DNA of 64,000 bases from Corallococcus macrosporus DSM 14697 (GTDB taxonomy: Bacteria > Myxococcota > Myxococcia > Myxococcales > Myxococcaceae). The notes below the pieces were generated by a model that worked only from the letters and a program-made list of their open reading frames with translations, searched no databases and had not been told where the DNA came from. The stretch is from positions 1,528,501 to 1,592,500 of the forward strand of contig NZ_CP022203.1 in assembly GCF_002305895.1 (NCBI RefSeq), written 5' to 3'. Each line of letters begins with the position of its first letter. Position 1 is the first letter of the stretch. Of this stretch, positions 1-10,698 are shown in pieces. The position numbers and the translations under genes were made by a program.

Positions 1-1
1 C

Positions 2-817
2 TTCCTGGGCCGCAAGCTGTGGGACGAGACGCGGGTGGCCCTGTTCCGGCAGGCGGTGGATGACCGGGGCGAGCCCGGCGAGGGCGGCTTCCAGCCCCAC
101 GCGCGCGTGTCGTTCGGCCACGGCTGGGTGCGCGAGGGCGCCTACGAGCTGTTCGCCGAGGCGGTGGCGCTGCACCCGCCGATGTTGCCGGTGACGGGGG
201 AGGAGTCTCCGCGCGAGCGCGTGGCGGCGGGCGAGGTGCCGGGCCTGGACGAGCTGCGCCTGCACCAGAGCACGGTGTGGAGCTGGAACCGCGCCATCTA
301 CGACCCGAAGGACGGTGGCCACCTGCGCATCGAGTTCCGCGCGCTGCCCGCGGGGCCGACGACGGTGGACATGGTGGCCAACGGCGCCTTCCTGCTGGGC
401 CTCACCCTGGCGCTGGCCGAGCGCGTGGACGCGCTCCTGCCCGCCCTGCCCTTCGTCCACGCCTACGGCAACTTCATCCGCGCCGCGCGGCAGGGACTGG
501 ACGCGGAGTTGCTGTGGCCCGCGGACGCGGCGCCCAGTCCCCAGCCCGTCCTGGCGACGGAGCTGGTGAAGCGGCTGCTCCCGGAGGCCCGGCGGGGCCT
601 GGTGGGCGCGGGCGTGGACGCACGGGAGGCGGACACCCTGCTGGGCGTCATCGAGCGGCGGGTGTCGTTGCGGCGCACGGGCGCGGTGTGGCAGCGGCAG
701 GTGCTGGCGCGGCTGGAGTCACAGATGCCCCGGCGGGACGCCCTGGCGGCGATGCTGGAGTGCTACCTCCAGCACGCCGAGTCGGGCGCGCCTGTCCACG
801 CGTGGCCCGTGGAGTAG
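2..817 (+). CDS. Glutamate-cysteine ligase-like (GCS2 family) protein, 5' end cut off
   Basis: The reading frame is open from base 2, so the N-terminal part lies outside the window. About 271 residues are visible. The blocks LRLHQSTVWSWNR, HLRIEFRALPAGPT and VDMVANGAFLLGL resemble the C-terminal half of GCS2/YbdK-type carboxylate-amine ligases, which join glutamate or a similar acid to an amine using ATP. The nucleotide-binding half is not visible, so activity and substrate cannot be judged. The gene is followed after 94 bp by an unrelated lipoprotein gene. The family call comes from pattern recognition and is moderately secure. Confidence 0.6.
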   Translation, partial: FLGRKLWDETRVALFRQAVDDRGEPGEGGFQPHARVSFGHGWVREGAYELFAEAVALHPPMLPVTGEESPRERVAAGEVPGLDELRLHQSTVWSWNRAIYDPKDGGHLRIEFRALPAGPTTVDMVANGAFLLGLTLALAERVDALLPALPFVHAYGNFIRAARQGLDAELLWPADAAPSPQPVLATELVKRLLPEARRGLVGAGVDAREADTLLGVIERRVSLRRTGAVWQRQVLARLESQMPRRDALAAMLECYLQHAESGAPVHAWPVE

Positions 818-911
818 GCTGCGCACGGCGGATGGGGCGAAGGCGCGGTGTGGCATGAATATCCCGCCGCCGCGCCCGTCACCGGACACACCCACCCGCC
901 GCGACGTGACC

Positions 912-2330
912 ATGGCCCGGCTCCTCATCGTCTCCCTGTTGGTTCTCTGTGCCTGCTCCTCCCTGCGTGGGCAGGCGGACTCGATGGCGCGCAAGGGGCT
1001 GCTCGTGGAGGCCGCCGCCATCTACGACGACCTCAGCCGCCAGAACCCCAACGACGGGGAGCTGGTCCTGGTGCGTGACAACCTGCGCTTGCGCGCGCTG
1101 ACGCGGCTCTTGAGCGACGCGCGCCGGGCGCGCGTGGAAGGCCGGGACGAGGACGCGGAGGATTCGCTCCTGCGCTTCCTGAACCACCGGGCGGAGTGGA
1201 ACACGAAGCTGGACGGGGGCCTGGAGAGCTCGCTGCGGGAGGAGGTCGCGGGGACGCGCCGGCATCTCCAGAAGCTCGTCGGCGCCCCCGCGGGCAAGGG
1301 ACATGCGCTCACGGCGGAGCAGGCGTTGCTGCGCAAGCAGCCGCTGCTGGCCCACCCCGAGCTGTCCCGCGTCGCGCGGGACATGGAGTGGCTGGTGCTC
1401 CAGAGCGGCAAGGCCTCCTGCCTGCGCCTGCGCGACACCAGCACGGAGGACAGCCCGCACTGGCGCGAGCTGGTGTTCCGCTACTGCGGCCACTGGCGGG
1501 AGTACGCGCCGCGGCCCGCCTCCGCGCCCGAGCTGTTCGGACCGCCGTCGTGGTCAGGCACCGTGGAGGGGTTGGACGCGGCCCAGCAGGCGCGGCTCGA
1601 GGCCCGGCTCACCCAGGCCTTCGAGTCCTCTGCCTGGTTCTCACCGGGCGGCCCGGCGCGGCCGGAGTTCAAGCTGGGGGGACGCTTCGTCACCGAGCGC
1701 GACAGCCAGGCCGTGGCGCTGACCGCGCCGTGGACGGAGAGCGTGCCGTACACGGACCACGAGGACCGCACGGAGACCATCGAGGAGCCCTACGAGGCGG
1801 AGGAGGAGTACACCGACTCGGACGGCAAGACGAAGACGCGCACGGTGACGAAGTACACCACGCACACGCACACCTATTCGGTGCCCGTCACGCGTTACCG
1901 CGACGTCCCGCGGACCTTCGAGTACCACGCGCTGCGGCTGTCGCAGGCGCACCACCTCGCGGTGGCCTCGGCCGCCACGCTGGACGCCCGGCGCTCGCCG
2001 TTCGTCCTGGCGATGCAGGACCAGCTCTCCGAGTCCGGACACGAGCACGACGTCACCTTCGAGAAGGGCAAGGTGCGGCCCTCGCAGCCGAGCTTCACCC
2101 CCGCGGAGACCTGGCTGGACGCCAAGGTGGAGGCCCTGGCGGCGTCCTTCTCCCAGCAGCTCGCGACGTACTGGCAGGAGTCCTACTGTTCCACGCCTTC
2201 ACTCACCTTGGATGAGGCCGCGCGGTGCGCGCGCGCCGGCGCCGCGGTGCCCGCTCAGGTGGCCCGGGTCCTCTCGGACATCCTCGGCGCGGACGCGACC
2301 CAGGTTCCCATCCTCTTCGCTTCGCCATGA
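912..2330 (+). CDS. Secreted lipoprotein with TPR-like N-terminus, function unknown
   Basis: The start at 912 gives a classical lipoprotein signal (MARLLIVSLLVLCACSS, lipobox Cys near residue 15). An upstream in-frame ATG at 855 would add 19 charged and Pro-rich residues ahead of it. After the anchor there is a helical stretch (AAAIYDDLSRQNPNDGEL) like a single TPR-type repeat. A middle region has Trp and Cys residues (CLRLRDTS, FRYCGHW). A strongly charged, Thr/Tyr/His-rich segment (about residues 275-340) then precedes a helical C-terminus with a Cys pair. I do not recognise the C-terminal family. It is probably anchored in the outer membrane or periplasm and stands alone between short gaps. 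Confidence 0.7.
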   Translation: MARLLIVSLLVLCACSSLRGQADSMARKGLLVEAAAIYDDLSRQNPNDGELVLVRDNLRLRALTRLLSDARRARVEGRDEDAEDSLLRFLNHRAEWNTKLDGGLESSLREEVAGTRRHLQKLVGAPAGKGHALTAEQALLRKQPLLAHPELSRVARDMEWLVLQSGKASCLRLRDTSTEDSPHWRELVFRYCGHWREYAPRPASAPELFGPPSWSGTVEGLDAAQQARLEARLTQAFESSAWFSPGGPARPEFKLGGRFVTERDSQAVALTAPWTESVPYTDHEDRTETIEEPYEAEEEYTDSDGKTKTRTVTKYTTHTHTYSVPVTRYRDVPRTFEYHALRLSQAHHLAVASAATLDARRSPFVLAMQDQLSESGHEHDVTFEKGKVRPSQPSFTPAETWLDAKVEALAASFSQQLATYWQESYCSTPSLTLDEAARCARAGAAVPAQVARVLSDILGADATQVPILFASP

Positions 2331-2479
2331 CGCGGCGTGCGGCCACGGCGCGTCCATCCGGCGGGTAGCATTTATGACGGTCCGGGTTGTTATGGTGTTC
2401 TGACCTGGAATACCCGTGAGCGCGGCCTGTAAAACCAGTCAACCCCGCGCTGGTAGGTGGCTTCCACCCAGAGGACCGT

Positions 2480-3295
2480 ATGCATCCGACCGACGTCCGC
2501 TGCCGTAGTCCCCGTAGAACCCTTGCGATGTGGATGGCTTCTTCGCTGCTGCTCGCCGCGTGCGGTGGGGTGGAGGCGGAGTCGCTCGCGGACGCCGAGT
2601 CCCAGGCGGTGGCGTCCCAGTCGCTGGGGGGGCCGTCCGAAGAGTCCGCCGACCGGCGCATCATCGTCTACCAGACGACCTCGCTTCAGCTCATGCGCGT
2701 GGACAACCAGGGCAGGTCGCACCTGGTGGCGGAGCGCACGGGCGCGCCCGTGGTGTCTCCGGACGGCAACCGCGCGGCGTACGCGAAGCTGCCGGATGGC
2801 CACCGCCCGGGCGACCTGGTGCGGAGCTCGGATCTGTACGTGCTCAACGCGAACTCGGGCAAGTCGACCCGGGTGACACAGGGCTTCGACGACAGCGAGC
2901 CCGTCTGGACGCCGGATGGGCGCGTCGTGCTGTTCCAGTCCACGAGTCGCACGGGCGTGCCCTCGCTGTGGCGCGTGAAGCAGAACGGCAAGGACCTGAC
3001 GCAGCTCACGAACGTGGGCACCTCGCAGTTCAGCTCCGCCTACATCCCCAACCCGGCGCTGGGTGGCACCGTGGAGTGGGATGCGGACCGGCGCATCATC
3101 GTCTACACGACGACGAGCCTGCGGCAGGGCGAGGACGGCGAGGTGCGCATCATCGCCTTCGACCGCGACTACGACGTGGCGTCGGCCTACAGCCTGGGCA
3201 AGGGCTCCGAGGCGTCGTGGACGGAGCGCGGCACCGTCGTCTACTCGCGCAACGAAGGTGGGCGCGTCGTCACCGTCGAAGCGCGCGTGCCCTGA
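2480..3295 (+). CDS. TolB-like beta-propeller lipoprotein
   Basis: The 271-residue protein begins with an Arg-rich segment, a hydrophobic stretch and a lipobox (SSLLLAACGG). An internal ATG at 2528 would give a shorter signal peptide. The mature part contains WD40-like/PD40 blades of the TolB type: APVVSPDGNRAAYAKL, SEPVWTPDGRVVLFQS and ASWTERGTVVYSRN. The sequence RRIIVYQTTSL recurs as RRIIVYTTTSL, which suggests an internally duplicated propeller. TolB-like propellers usually act as protein-interaction modules in the periplasm, and the actual partner is unknown. It is convergent with the two-component operon and separated from it by a terminator hairpin. Confidence 0.75.
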   Translation: MHPTDVRCRSPRRTLAMWMASSLLLAACGGVEAESLADAESQAVASQSLGGPSEESADRRIIVYQTTSLQLMRVDNQGRSHLVAERTGAPVVSPDGNRAAYAKLPDGHRPGDLVRSSDLYVLNANSGKSTRVTQGFDDSEPVWTPDGRVVLFQSTSRTGVPSLWRVKQNGKDLTQLTNVGTSQFSSAYIPNPALGGTVEWDADRRIIVYTTTSLRQGEDGEVRIIAFDRDYDVASAYSLGKGSEASWTERGTVVYSRNEGGRVVTVEARVP

Positions 3296-3313
3296 GCCCC
3301 TGACGTGAAGCAC

Positions 3314-3345
3314 GGGCCCGCGCGGAAGCCACGGAGCGCGGGCCC
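3314..3345. terminator. Bidirectional terminator hairpin
   Basis: A perfect 10-bp stem (GGGCCCGCGC pairing with GCGCGGGCCC) around a 12-nt loop fills the gap between two convergent genes and ends one base before the minus-strand stop codon. No long T-tract is present, which is common in this GC-rich group. Confidence 0.6.
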
Positions 3346-4119
3346 TCAGCCTTCTTCCTCGACGCCACGGCGCAGGCCCAGCATGCGCCGCAGCTCGCGC
3401 GCGGACTGACGGCTCACCTCCACCGCGTGTCCCCGCAGCGTCCGCGCCAGGTAGCCGCCGGTGTCCAGCGGTTCCAGGCGCGCCACGTGCGTGAGGTTGA
3501 GCAGCGCGCGGCGGTGGACGCGGTGGAAGTGCTCGGACGGCAGCTTCTCCACCAGCTCGTTGAGGGTGAAGTCGGTGAGGAAGTCCCCCTGCGTGGTGAA
3601 CACCGTCACCAGCTCGTCCTCCAGCGCCGCGTGGGAGATGGCCTCCGGGTCCACCAGGACGATGCCCTGCCGCGTGGGGATGGGCAGGCGCCCCAGGCTC
3701 CGGGCCGGCGCGGGGGGCAGCTTCGGTGGGCCGCTGACGGAGGGCGGCGCCACCGGCGCGCGGGCGCGTGCCCGCTCCAGGGCCTTCTGGAGCCGCGCGG
3801 GCTCCACGGGCTTGAGCACGTAGTCCACCGCGCCATGTTCGAAGGCCTGCACCGCGTGCTCGGCGCGGGCGGTGCAGAGGATGACGCGGGGGCCGCCCTC
3901 GGGCAGCAGGGCCAGGGCGTCCAGGCCGCTGAGCCCGGGCATGTGGATGTCCAGCAGCACCACGTCCACGCCGCCCGCGCGCACGGCGGCGAGCACGCCC
4001 TCCGCGTCCGAGGCCTCGCCGCAGACCTGCGTGTCCGGGAGCGCCGCGAGCAGCCGCGTCAGCCGCTTGCGCGCGAGCAGTTCGTCATCGGCGATGAGGA
4101 CGCGAAGCGGGGGGCTCAC
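3346..4119 (-). CDS. LytTR-family response regulator
   Basis: Residues 1-120 form a receiver domain with the acidic pair DD at 11-12, the phosphoacceptor Asp57 in VVLLDIHMPG and the conserved Lys in YVLKPVEP. A Pro/Ala linker follows. A LytTR DNA-binding domain occupies about residues 150-250 (DFTLNELVEKLP, FHRVHRRALLNL). Such regulators bind paired direct repeats about two helical turns apart. The start is GTG at 4119, overlapping the stop of the upstream histidine kinase by 4 bp (GTGA), so the two proteins should be translationally coupled partners. A direct repeat of the expected geometry lies upstream of the operon (5414-5445). Confidence 0.92.
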   Translation of the reverse strand: MSPPLRVLIADDELLARKRLTRLLAALPDTQVCGEASDAEGVLAAVRAGGVDVVLLDIHMPGLSGLDALALLPEGGPRVILCTARAEHAVQAFEHGAVDYVLKPVEPARLQKALERARARAPVAPPSVSGPPKLPPAPARSLGRLPIPTRQGIVLVDPEAISHAALEDELVTVFTTQGDFLTDFTLNELVEKLPSEHFHRVHRRALLNLTHVARLEPLDTGGYLARTLRGHAVEVSRQSARELRRMLGLRRGVEEEG

Positions 4120-5180
4120 GTGAGGACTCCAGGTTGGGGGCCCGCGCGGGGCAGGGTGACGGCGACGCGGGTGCGCGCCTCGCGGCCGTCGAGCACGAGC
4201 CGGGCGGCGCTCCCGTAGGCCAGGGCGAGGCGGCGCTCCACGGTGGGCAGGCCCGCGCTGCCTTCCCGGGGGCCGCGCGAGGGCCCGGGATTTTCAATGG
4301 CGACCTCCACCTCGTGGCCCCGCGCGGTGACGTCCAGGGACAGAGGGCCCCGGTGGCCGGCGGCGGGGCCGTGCTTCACGGCGTTCTCCGCCAGGGGCAG
4401 CAGCACCAGCGGCGGGACGGGGATTTCGCCCACGTCGGCGGGGACATTCAACGTGAGCTGGAAGAGGTCCGGGTCGCGCAGCAGGTGCAGCTCGAAGAGG
4501 GTGCGGATGAGCTCCAGCTCCTGCGCCAGGGGCCAGGTGGCGCTGCGCACGCCCGCGAGCACGGAGCGGAGCATGGTGGACAGCCGCAGCACGGCGGCCT
4601 CGGCCACGGCGCCATCTTCCCGGCACCACTCCGCGATGGCGTTGAGCGTGTTGAAGAGGAAGTGCGGGTCCAGGTGGCTGCGCAGCGCGAGGAGCTGGGC
4701 CTGCTCGGCCTCCAGCGCGAAGCGCGCGGCGCGGGCGCGCTCCCGGCCGAGGCTCTCCTCGAAGCCGATGTCGCGCCCCAGGCCCCAGCCGCCCACCAGG
4801 AAGAGCGCGCCGCACACCGCGAGGTTGGTGGGCTGCGTGAGGAAGGTGGGCCCCAGGCCCAGGAGCTTCGGCACCACGAAGCCGGAGGTCAGCACCACGC
4901 CGCTGCCCACGGTGGCGTAGAGCAGGAGCCGGATGCCGCCGTGGCTGAAGTCCAGGCCCTCCGGGAAGAGCACCCGGTAGGAGACGGGGGCCACCGCGAC
5001 GAAGAGCAGGCACATCTGGAGGCCCAGCCCGAAGGCCACCCACAGCGGCGTGGGGCTGAAGCGCACCTGCGCGGAAATCAGCGCGACGGAGACGACCAGG
5101 ATGGGCAGCAGCCGCCGGGGCGCCACGAGGGCCCGCAGGGTGGCGCGGACGATGGAGCCTTCCGACGATGTTTCCGGCAT
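4116..5180 (-). CDS. LytS/YehU-type sensor histidine kinase
   Basis: This is an inner-membrane kinase of 354 residues. Several hydrophobic segments occur in residues 24-135 (LLPILVVSVALISA, FGLGLQMCLLFVAVAP, AVCGALFLVGGWGLG). The His_kinase domain has the H-box SHLDPHFLFNTLN (phosphoacceptor His173) and the N-box LLPLAENAVKHG. No separate ligand-sensing domain is seen, so signals are probably sensed in or near the membrane. The ATG at 5180 was chosen because the longer open frame upstream is low-complexity Ser/Pro and overlaps the preceding miniprotein. It is the cognate partner of the LytTR regulator that follows it. Confidence 0.9.
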   Translation of the reverse strand: MPETSSEGSIVRATLRALVAPRRLLPILVVSVALISAQVRFSPTPLWVAFGLGLQMCLLFVAVAPVSYRVLFPEGLDFSHGGIRLLLYATVGSGVVLTSGFVVPKLLGLGPTFLTQPTNLAVCGALFLVGGWGLGRDIGFEESLGRERARAARFALEAEQAQLLALRSHLDPHFLFNTLNAIAEWCREDGAVAEAAVLRLSTMLRSVLAGVRSATWPLAQELELIRTLFELHLLRDPDLFQLTLNVPADVGEIPVPPLVLLPLAENAVKHGPAAGHRGPLSLDVTARGHEVEVAIENPGPSRGPREGSAGLPTVERRLALAYGSAARLVLDGREARTRVAVTLPRAGPQPGVLT

Positions 5181-5211
5181 GCGCCCGCGGGAGCCTACAC
5201 CGCCGGGCGCG

Positions 5212-5334
5212 TCACCGCGCGGGCCGCTCCTCCAGCTCCGTCTCGAAGGCGTCCAGCAGCATGCTGCCGGCGAGGAGGACGGGGAAGAGGACGATGGCGG
5301 CGACGACGAGGACGGGGGAGGGGAGGGCGAACAT
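5212..5334 (-). CDS. 40-residue single-pass membrane miniprotein
   Basis: The ORF begins with ATG at 5334, preceded by AGGAG with a 9-base spacer. It encodes one hydrophobic helix (ALPSPVLVVAAIVLFPVLLA) and an acidic tail (LDAFETELEERPAR). It ends 31 bp before the histidine kinase start and is probably the first cistron of that operon. I recognise no family. A single-span peptide next to a membrane kinase could modulate or report to that kinase, but this is inference. Confidence 0.55.
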   Translation of the reverse strand: MFALPSPVLVVAAIVLFPVLLAGSMLLDAFETELEERPAR

Positions 5335-5413
5335 GGCGGGGGGCTCCTGACTCCGTGAAGCATGCACTGCCAGTCTGACGCGTCTTCCGGGTTCGCGCTG
5401 ACGCCCCCGGCCC

Positions 5414-5445
5414 GAGCGGTCGCTCCCCGACAACGAGCGGTCGCT
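5414..5445. promoter_or_regulatory. Direct repeat with 21-bp period, candidate LytTR binding site
   Basis: The 11-mer GAGCGGTCGCT occurs at 5414-5424 and again, exactly, at 5435-5445. The start-to-start distance is 21 bp, two helical turns, which is the geometry used by LytTR regulators. It lies 80-110 bp upstream of the first start codon of the LytS/LytTR operon and immediately after the hemY stop codon, so autoregulation is the simplest reading. Confidence 0.5.
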
Positions 5446-5449
5446 GACG

Positions 5450-7637
<2,188 letters not shown>

Positions 7638-7650
7638 CCGGCGGGGCCCC

Positions 7651-8232
7651 TCAGGGGTAGAGCCGCTCCGTGCGCCAGCCGCCGTCCTCGCGCAGGTAGA
7701 CGTGCCGGTCATGGAGCCGGCTCTCCTGGGCGTGCCAGAACTCGATGCGGTCCGGCACCACGCGGAGGCCGGACCAGTGCGGCGGGCGCGGCACGGGCTG
7801 GCCGGCGTACTTCTGCTCCACCTCCGCCACGCGGGCCACCAGGTCCTCGCGCGAAGGCAGCGGCTGGCTCTGCAGGCTGGCCCACGCGCCCACCTGGCTG
7901 CCGCGGGGACGGCTCTGGAAGTACGCGTCCGCCTCCGCGTCGGTGACGCGCTCCACGCGGCCCTCCACGCGCACCTGCTCGTTCAGGGGCTGCCAGTAGA
8001 AGCACAGCGCGACGTGCGGATGCGCGAGGGCCTCGCGGCCCTTGCGGCTCTCATGGTTCGTGTAGAACACGAAGCCGCGCGAATCGAAGTCCTTGAGCAG
8101 GACGACGCGCGCGCTGGGGCGCCCGTCATCCCCCACGGTGGCCACCACCATGGCGTTGGGGTCCACGGGGATGGCCTGCTTCGCCCGCTCGAAGAGCTCC
8201 GCGAAGCGCTGGATGGGGTCTGGAGGAATCAT
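7651..8232 (-). CDS. pdxH: Pyridoxamine/pyridoxine 5'-phosphate oxidase
   Basis: PdxH is an FMN enzyme that makes pyridoxal 5'-phosphate, the active form of vitamin B6. The full-length match includes PSARVVLLKDFDSRGFVFYT, the FMN/substrate region LCFYWQPLNEQVRVEGRVE, the QSRPRGSQVGAWAS block and the C-terminal dimer region RIEFWHAQESRLHDR. Length is 193 residues from ATG 8232; ATG 8247 would add five residues. Neither has a strong ribosome site. The gene converges on csgA with only 13 bp between stop codons, so transcripts may overlap. Confidence 0.93.
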   Translation of the reverse strand: MIPPDPIQRFAELFERAKQAIPVDPNAMVVATVGDDGRPSARVVLLKDFDSRGFVFYTNHESRKGREALAHPHVALCFYWQPLNEQVRVEGRVERVTDAEADAYFQSRPRGSQVGAWASLQSQPLPSREDLVARVAEVEQKYAGQPVPRPPHWSGLRVVPDRIEFWHAQESRLHDRHVYLREDGGWRTERLYP

Positions 8233-8313
8233 CACGCGGTGCAACATAAGGGGGGCGGGGGAGGTGTGCACCTTCGCGGTTGACTCGCCCGGCGCACACG
8301 TCAATGTGCGCAC

Positions 8314-9747
8314 ATGAATGTCCTCTTCATCTCCTCGGAGGTGGCCCCGTTCTCCAAGACGGGGGGCCTGGGGGATGTGGCCGGGGCCCTCCCCGCCGCG
8401 CTCGCCTCGCTGGGCCATGACGTCAAGGTCATCACCCCGCGCTACCGCGACATGCGGGGCGCGGAGCAGCTCGTGCCCACGGGCCAGTCCCTGCTGCTGC
8501 GCTTCCCCTTCGGCGAGCTGTCGGGCCCCATCCTCTCCGCCCGCGTGTCCGAGCGGCTGGAGGTGCTCTTCCTGGAGAACGCGTTCCTCTTCGGCAACCG
8601 CCACGGCCTCTACGGGGACGCGTGGGGCGCCTACGCGGACAACCACCGGCGCTTCGCCTACCTCGGCGTGGGCGCGCTCCAGGCGGCGCAGCGGCTGCGC
8701 TTCATCCCGGACGTCGTCCACGCCAACGACTGGCAGGCGGGGCTTTCGCCCGTGGCGCTGCGGCGCGGCTTCCAGGCGGGGCCGCTGGCGCAGGCGAAGA
8801 GCGTCTTCACCATCCACAACCTGGCCTACCAGGGGCAGTTCCCCAAGGACGTCATGGGGGACCTGGGGCTGCCGTGGGACTTGTTCACCGCCCACGACGG
8901 GCTGGAGTTCCACGACACGGTGAACTTCCTGAAGGCGGGGCTCGTCTTCTCCGACGCGCTCACCACCGTGTCCCCCACCTACGCGAAGGAAATCCAGACG
9001 CCGGAGCAGGGCTACGGCCTGGAGGGCCTGCTGCGCCACCGCGCGCACCGGCTCCACGGCATCCTCAACGGCGTGGACACCCACGAGTGGAACCCGGAGG
9101 ACGACGCGCACCTCCCGGCCCGCTACGGGCTGAAGGACCTGACGGGCAAGGCGGTGTGCAAGCGCGAGCTGCTGGCGCGCTTCGGGCTGGAGGACGGCCC
9201 CGCGCCGGTGTTCGGCTTCGTCAGCCGGCTGGCGTGGCAGAAGGGCGTGGACCTGCTGCTGGAGGCCCTGCCGACCGCGCTCCACGCGGACCTCCGCGTC
9301 GTCGGCGTGGGCAGCGGCGAGGGGCCCCTGGAGGAGGGGCTGCTCGCGTTGCAGGCGCGCTACCCGAAGCAGGTGGGCGTGCACCTCGGCTTCGACCCGG
9401 CGCTCTCCCACCTGGTGGAGGCGGGGGCGGACTTCTTCCTCATGCCCAGCCGCTACGAGCCGTGCGGCCTGAACCAGATGTACTCGCTGCGCTACGGCAC
9501 GGTGCCCATCGTCCGGGCCACCGGCGGGTTGGTGGACACGGTGGAGGGGGGCCTGGACGGCAACGGCATCCTCTTCGAGGCCTTCCACAAGTCCGCCCTG
9601 CTGGCGGCCATCCGCCGCGCCCTGGCCCTCTACGCGGACCCGCCGCGGCTGGACGAGTTCCGGCGCCGGGGCATGGAGAAGGACTTCTCCTGGGGCGCGT
9701 CCGGCCGCCGCTACGAGGCCCTGTTCCACGACCTGATGGCGGAATAG
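8314..9747 (+). CDS. glgA: Glycogen synthase (ADP-glucose, GT5)
   Basis: GlgA elongates alpha-1,4-glucan chains from ADP-glucose. The N-terminus carries the substrate-binding KTGGLGDV motif (Lys15). VVHANDWQAGLSPVAL and FTIHNLAYQGQFP are GT5 hallmarks, and the C-terminal GT-B half has SRLAWQKGVDLLLEALP and PSRYEPCGLNQMYSLRYGT, the nucleotide-sugar site. At 477 residues it is the normal bacterial length. It stands alone, without other glg genes in view. In myxobacteria glycogen or trehalose-type reserves rise before sporulation, so the position near csgA may be coincidental. Confidence 0.96.
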   Translation: MNVLFISSEVAPFSKTGGLGDVAGALPAALASLGHDVKVITPRYRDMRGAEQLVPTGQSLLLRFPFGELSGPILSARVSERLEVLFLENAFLFGNRHGLYGDAWGAYADNHRRFAYLGVGALQAAQRLRFIPDVVHANDWQAGLSPVALRRGFQAGPLAQAKSVFTIHNLAYQGQFPKDVMGDLGLPWDLFTAHDGLEFHDTVNFLKAGLVFSDALTTVSPTYAKEIQTPEQGYGLEGLLRHRAHRLHGILNGVDTHEWNPEDDAHLPARYGLKDLTGKAVCKRELLARFGLEDGPAPVFGFVSRLAWQKGVDLLLEALPTALHADLRVVGVGSGEGPLEEGLLALQARYPKQVGVHLGFDPALSHLVEAGADFFLMPSRYEPCGLNQMYSLRYGTVPIVRATGGLVDTVEGGLDGNGILFEAFHKSALLAAIRRALALYADPPRLDEFRRRGMEKDFSWGASGRRYEALFHDLMAE

Positions 9748-9782
9748 TGGGTGCGGACGGAAATTCGCAGTAATGTTGTGCC

Positions 9783-10697
9783 GTGGCGGATGCTCCGGAC
9801 CTGGGTGGTTACGAGGTGGTCGGCCGGTTGGCGGTGGGCGGCATGGCGGAGGTGTACCAGGCGAGAGCCCGGGTCACCACGCAGCGCTCACCGGGTGAAC
9901 CGGACGAGATTGTCATCAAGCGGCTGCACCCGTCGTTTCGGAGCGATACCGCCTACGTCAAGGCCTTCGTCGACGAAGCGAAGCTGACGGTCCGCCTGCG
10001 CCATCCGAACATCGTCCGCACCTACCGCCTGTTCAAGGCGGGGCCGGACTACCTCATGGTGCAGGAGCTCGTGAGCGGCCGGACGCTGGGCTACATGCAG
10101 GAGCTGCTGCTGAAGGCCGGCGCGGCGATGCCGCCCGAGTCCGCCTGCTACATCGCGTGGTGCCTGCTCAAGGCGCTGGACTACATCCACCGGGCCAAGG
10201 TGGGGGAGAACGGCGCCACCATCGTCCACCGCGACGTGAATCCGGCCAACCTGCTGCTGGGCATCAACGGCGACGTGAAGCTCACCGACTTCGGCGTGGC
10301 GGAGGTGGAGGGGATGATGCGCGGGGACGCTGGCGCGCTGCGCGGCACGCTGCCCTACATGAGCCCGGAGCAGGTGCTGGGGCTGCCGGTGGACGCGCGC
10401 ACGGACCTGTACGCGGTGGGCATCATCCTCTGGGAGCTGTGGTCCGGCCGGCGCCTCTTCGCCGGGGAGCACGAGGCGGAGCTGATGCACAAGGTGCGCG
10501 ACGCGCGGGTGCCGCTGCTGACGGCGTCGCCGGAGCTGCCGGACTACGCGGTGCAGGTGGCGCGCAAGGCGCTCTTCGCGGACCGGGCGCGGCGCTTCCA
10601 AACGGCGGCGGAGTTCATCAAGGCGCTGGAGTCCCTGTCCCGGCGCGCGGGCTGGCCCCTGACGGTGGAGGCGCTCCAGCCGCTGCTGGGCGGCTGA
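9783..10697 (+). CDS. Ser/Thr protein kinase, cytoplasmic
   Basis: The 304-residue protein consists almost only of a eukaryotic-type kinase domain. It has a Gly loop (GRLAVGGMAEVYQA), ATP-binding Lys46 in VIKRLHP, catalytic HRDVNPAN (His149-Arg-Asp151, Asn156), DFG at 169-171 and MSPEQVLGLPVDARTDLYAVG. There is no transmembrane helix or sensor domain, unlike many PknB-type kinases. The catalytic loop has Asn where most kinases have Lys (HRDVNP rather than HRDLKP), a variant common in myxobacteria. It starts with GTG, and the next gene begins one base after its stop, so a functional link with that lipoprotein is possible. Confidence 0.9.
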   Translation: MADAPDLGGYEVVGRLAVGGMAEVYQARARVTTQRSPGEPDEIVIKRLHPSFRSDTAYVKAFVDEAKLTVRLRHPNIVRTYRLFKAGPDYLMVQELVSGRTLGYMQELLLKAGAAMPPESACYIAWCLLKALDYIHRAKVGENGATIVHRDVNPANLLLGINGDVKLTDFGVAEVEGMMRGDAGALRGTLPYMSPEQVLGLPVDARTDLYAVGIILWELWSGRRLFAGEHEAELMHKVRDARVPLLTASPELPDYAVQVARKALFADRARRFQTAAEFIKALESLSRRAGWPLTVEALQPLLGG

Positions 10698-10698
10698 G

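Noticed and set aside
855-911. Upstream ATG of the first lipoprotein
   Set aside because: It would put 19 Pro/Arg/Thr-rich residues ahead of an otherwise ideal lipoprotein signal peptide; the ATG at 912 is better.
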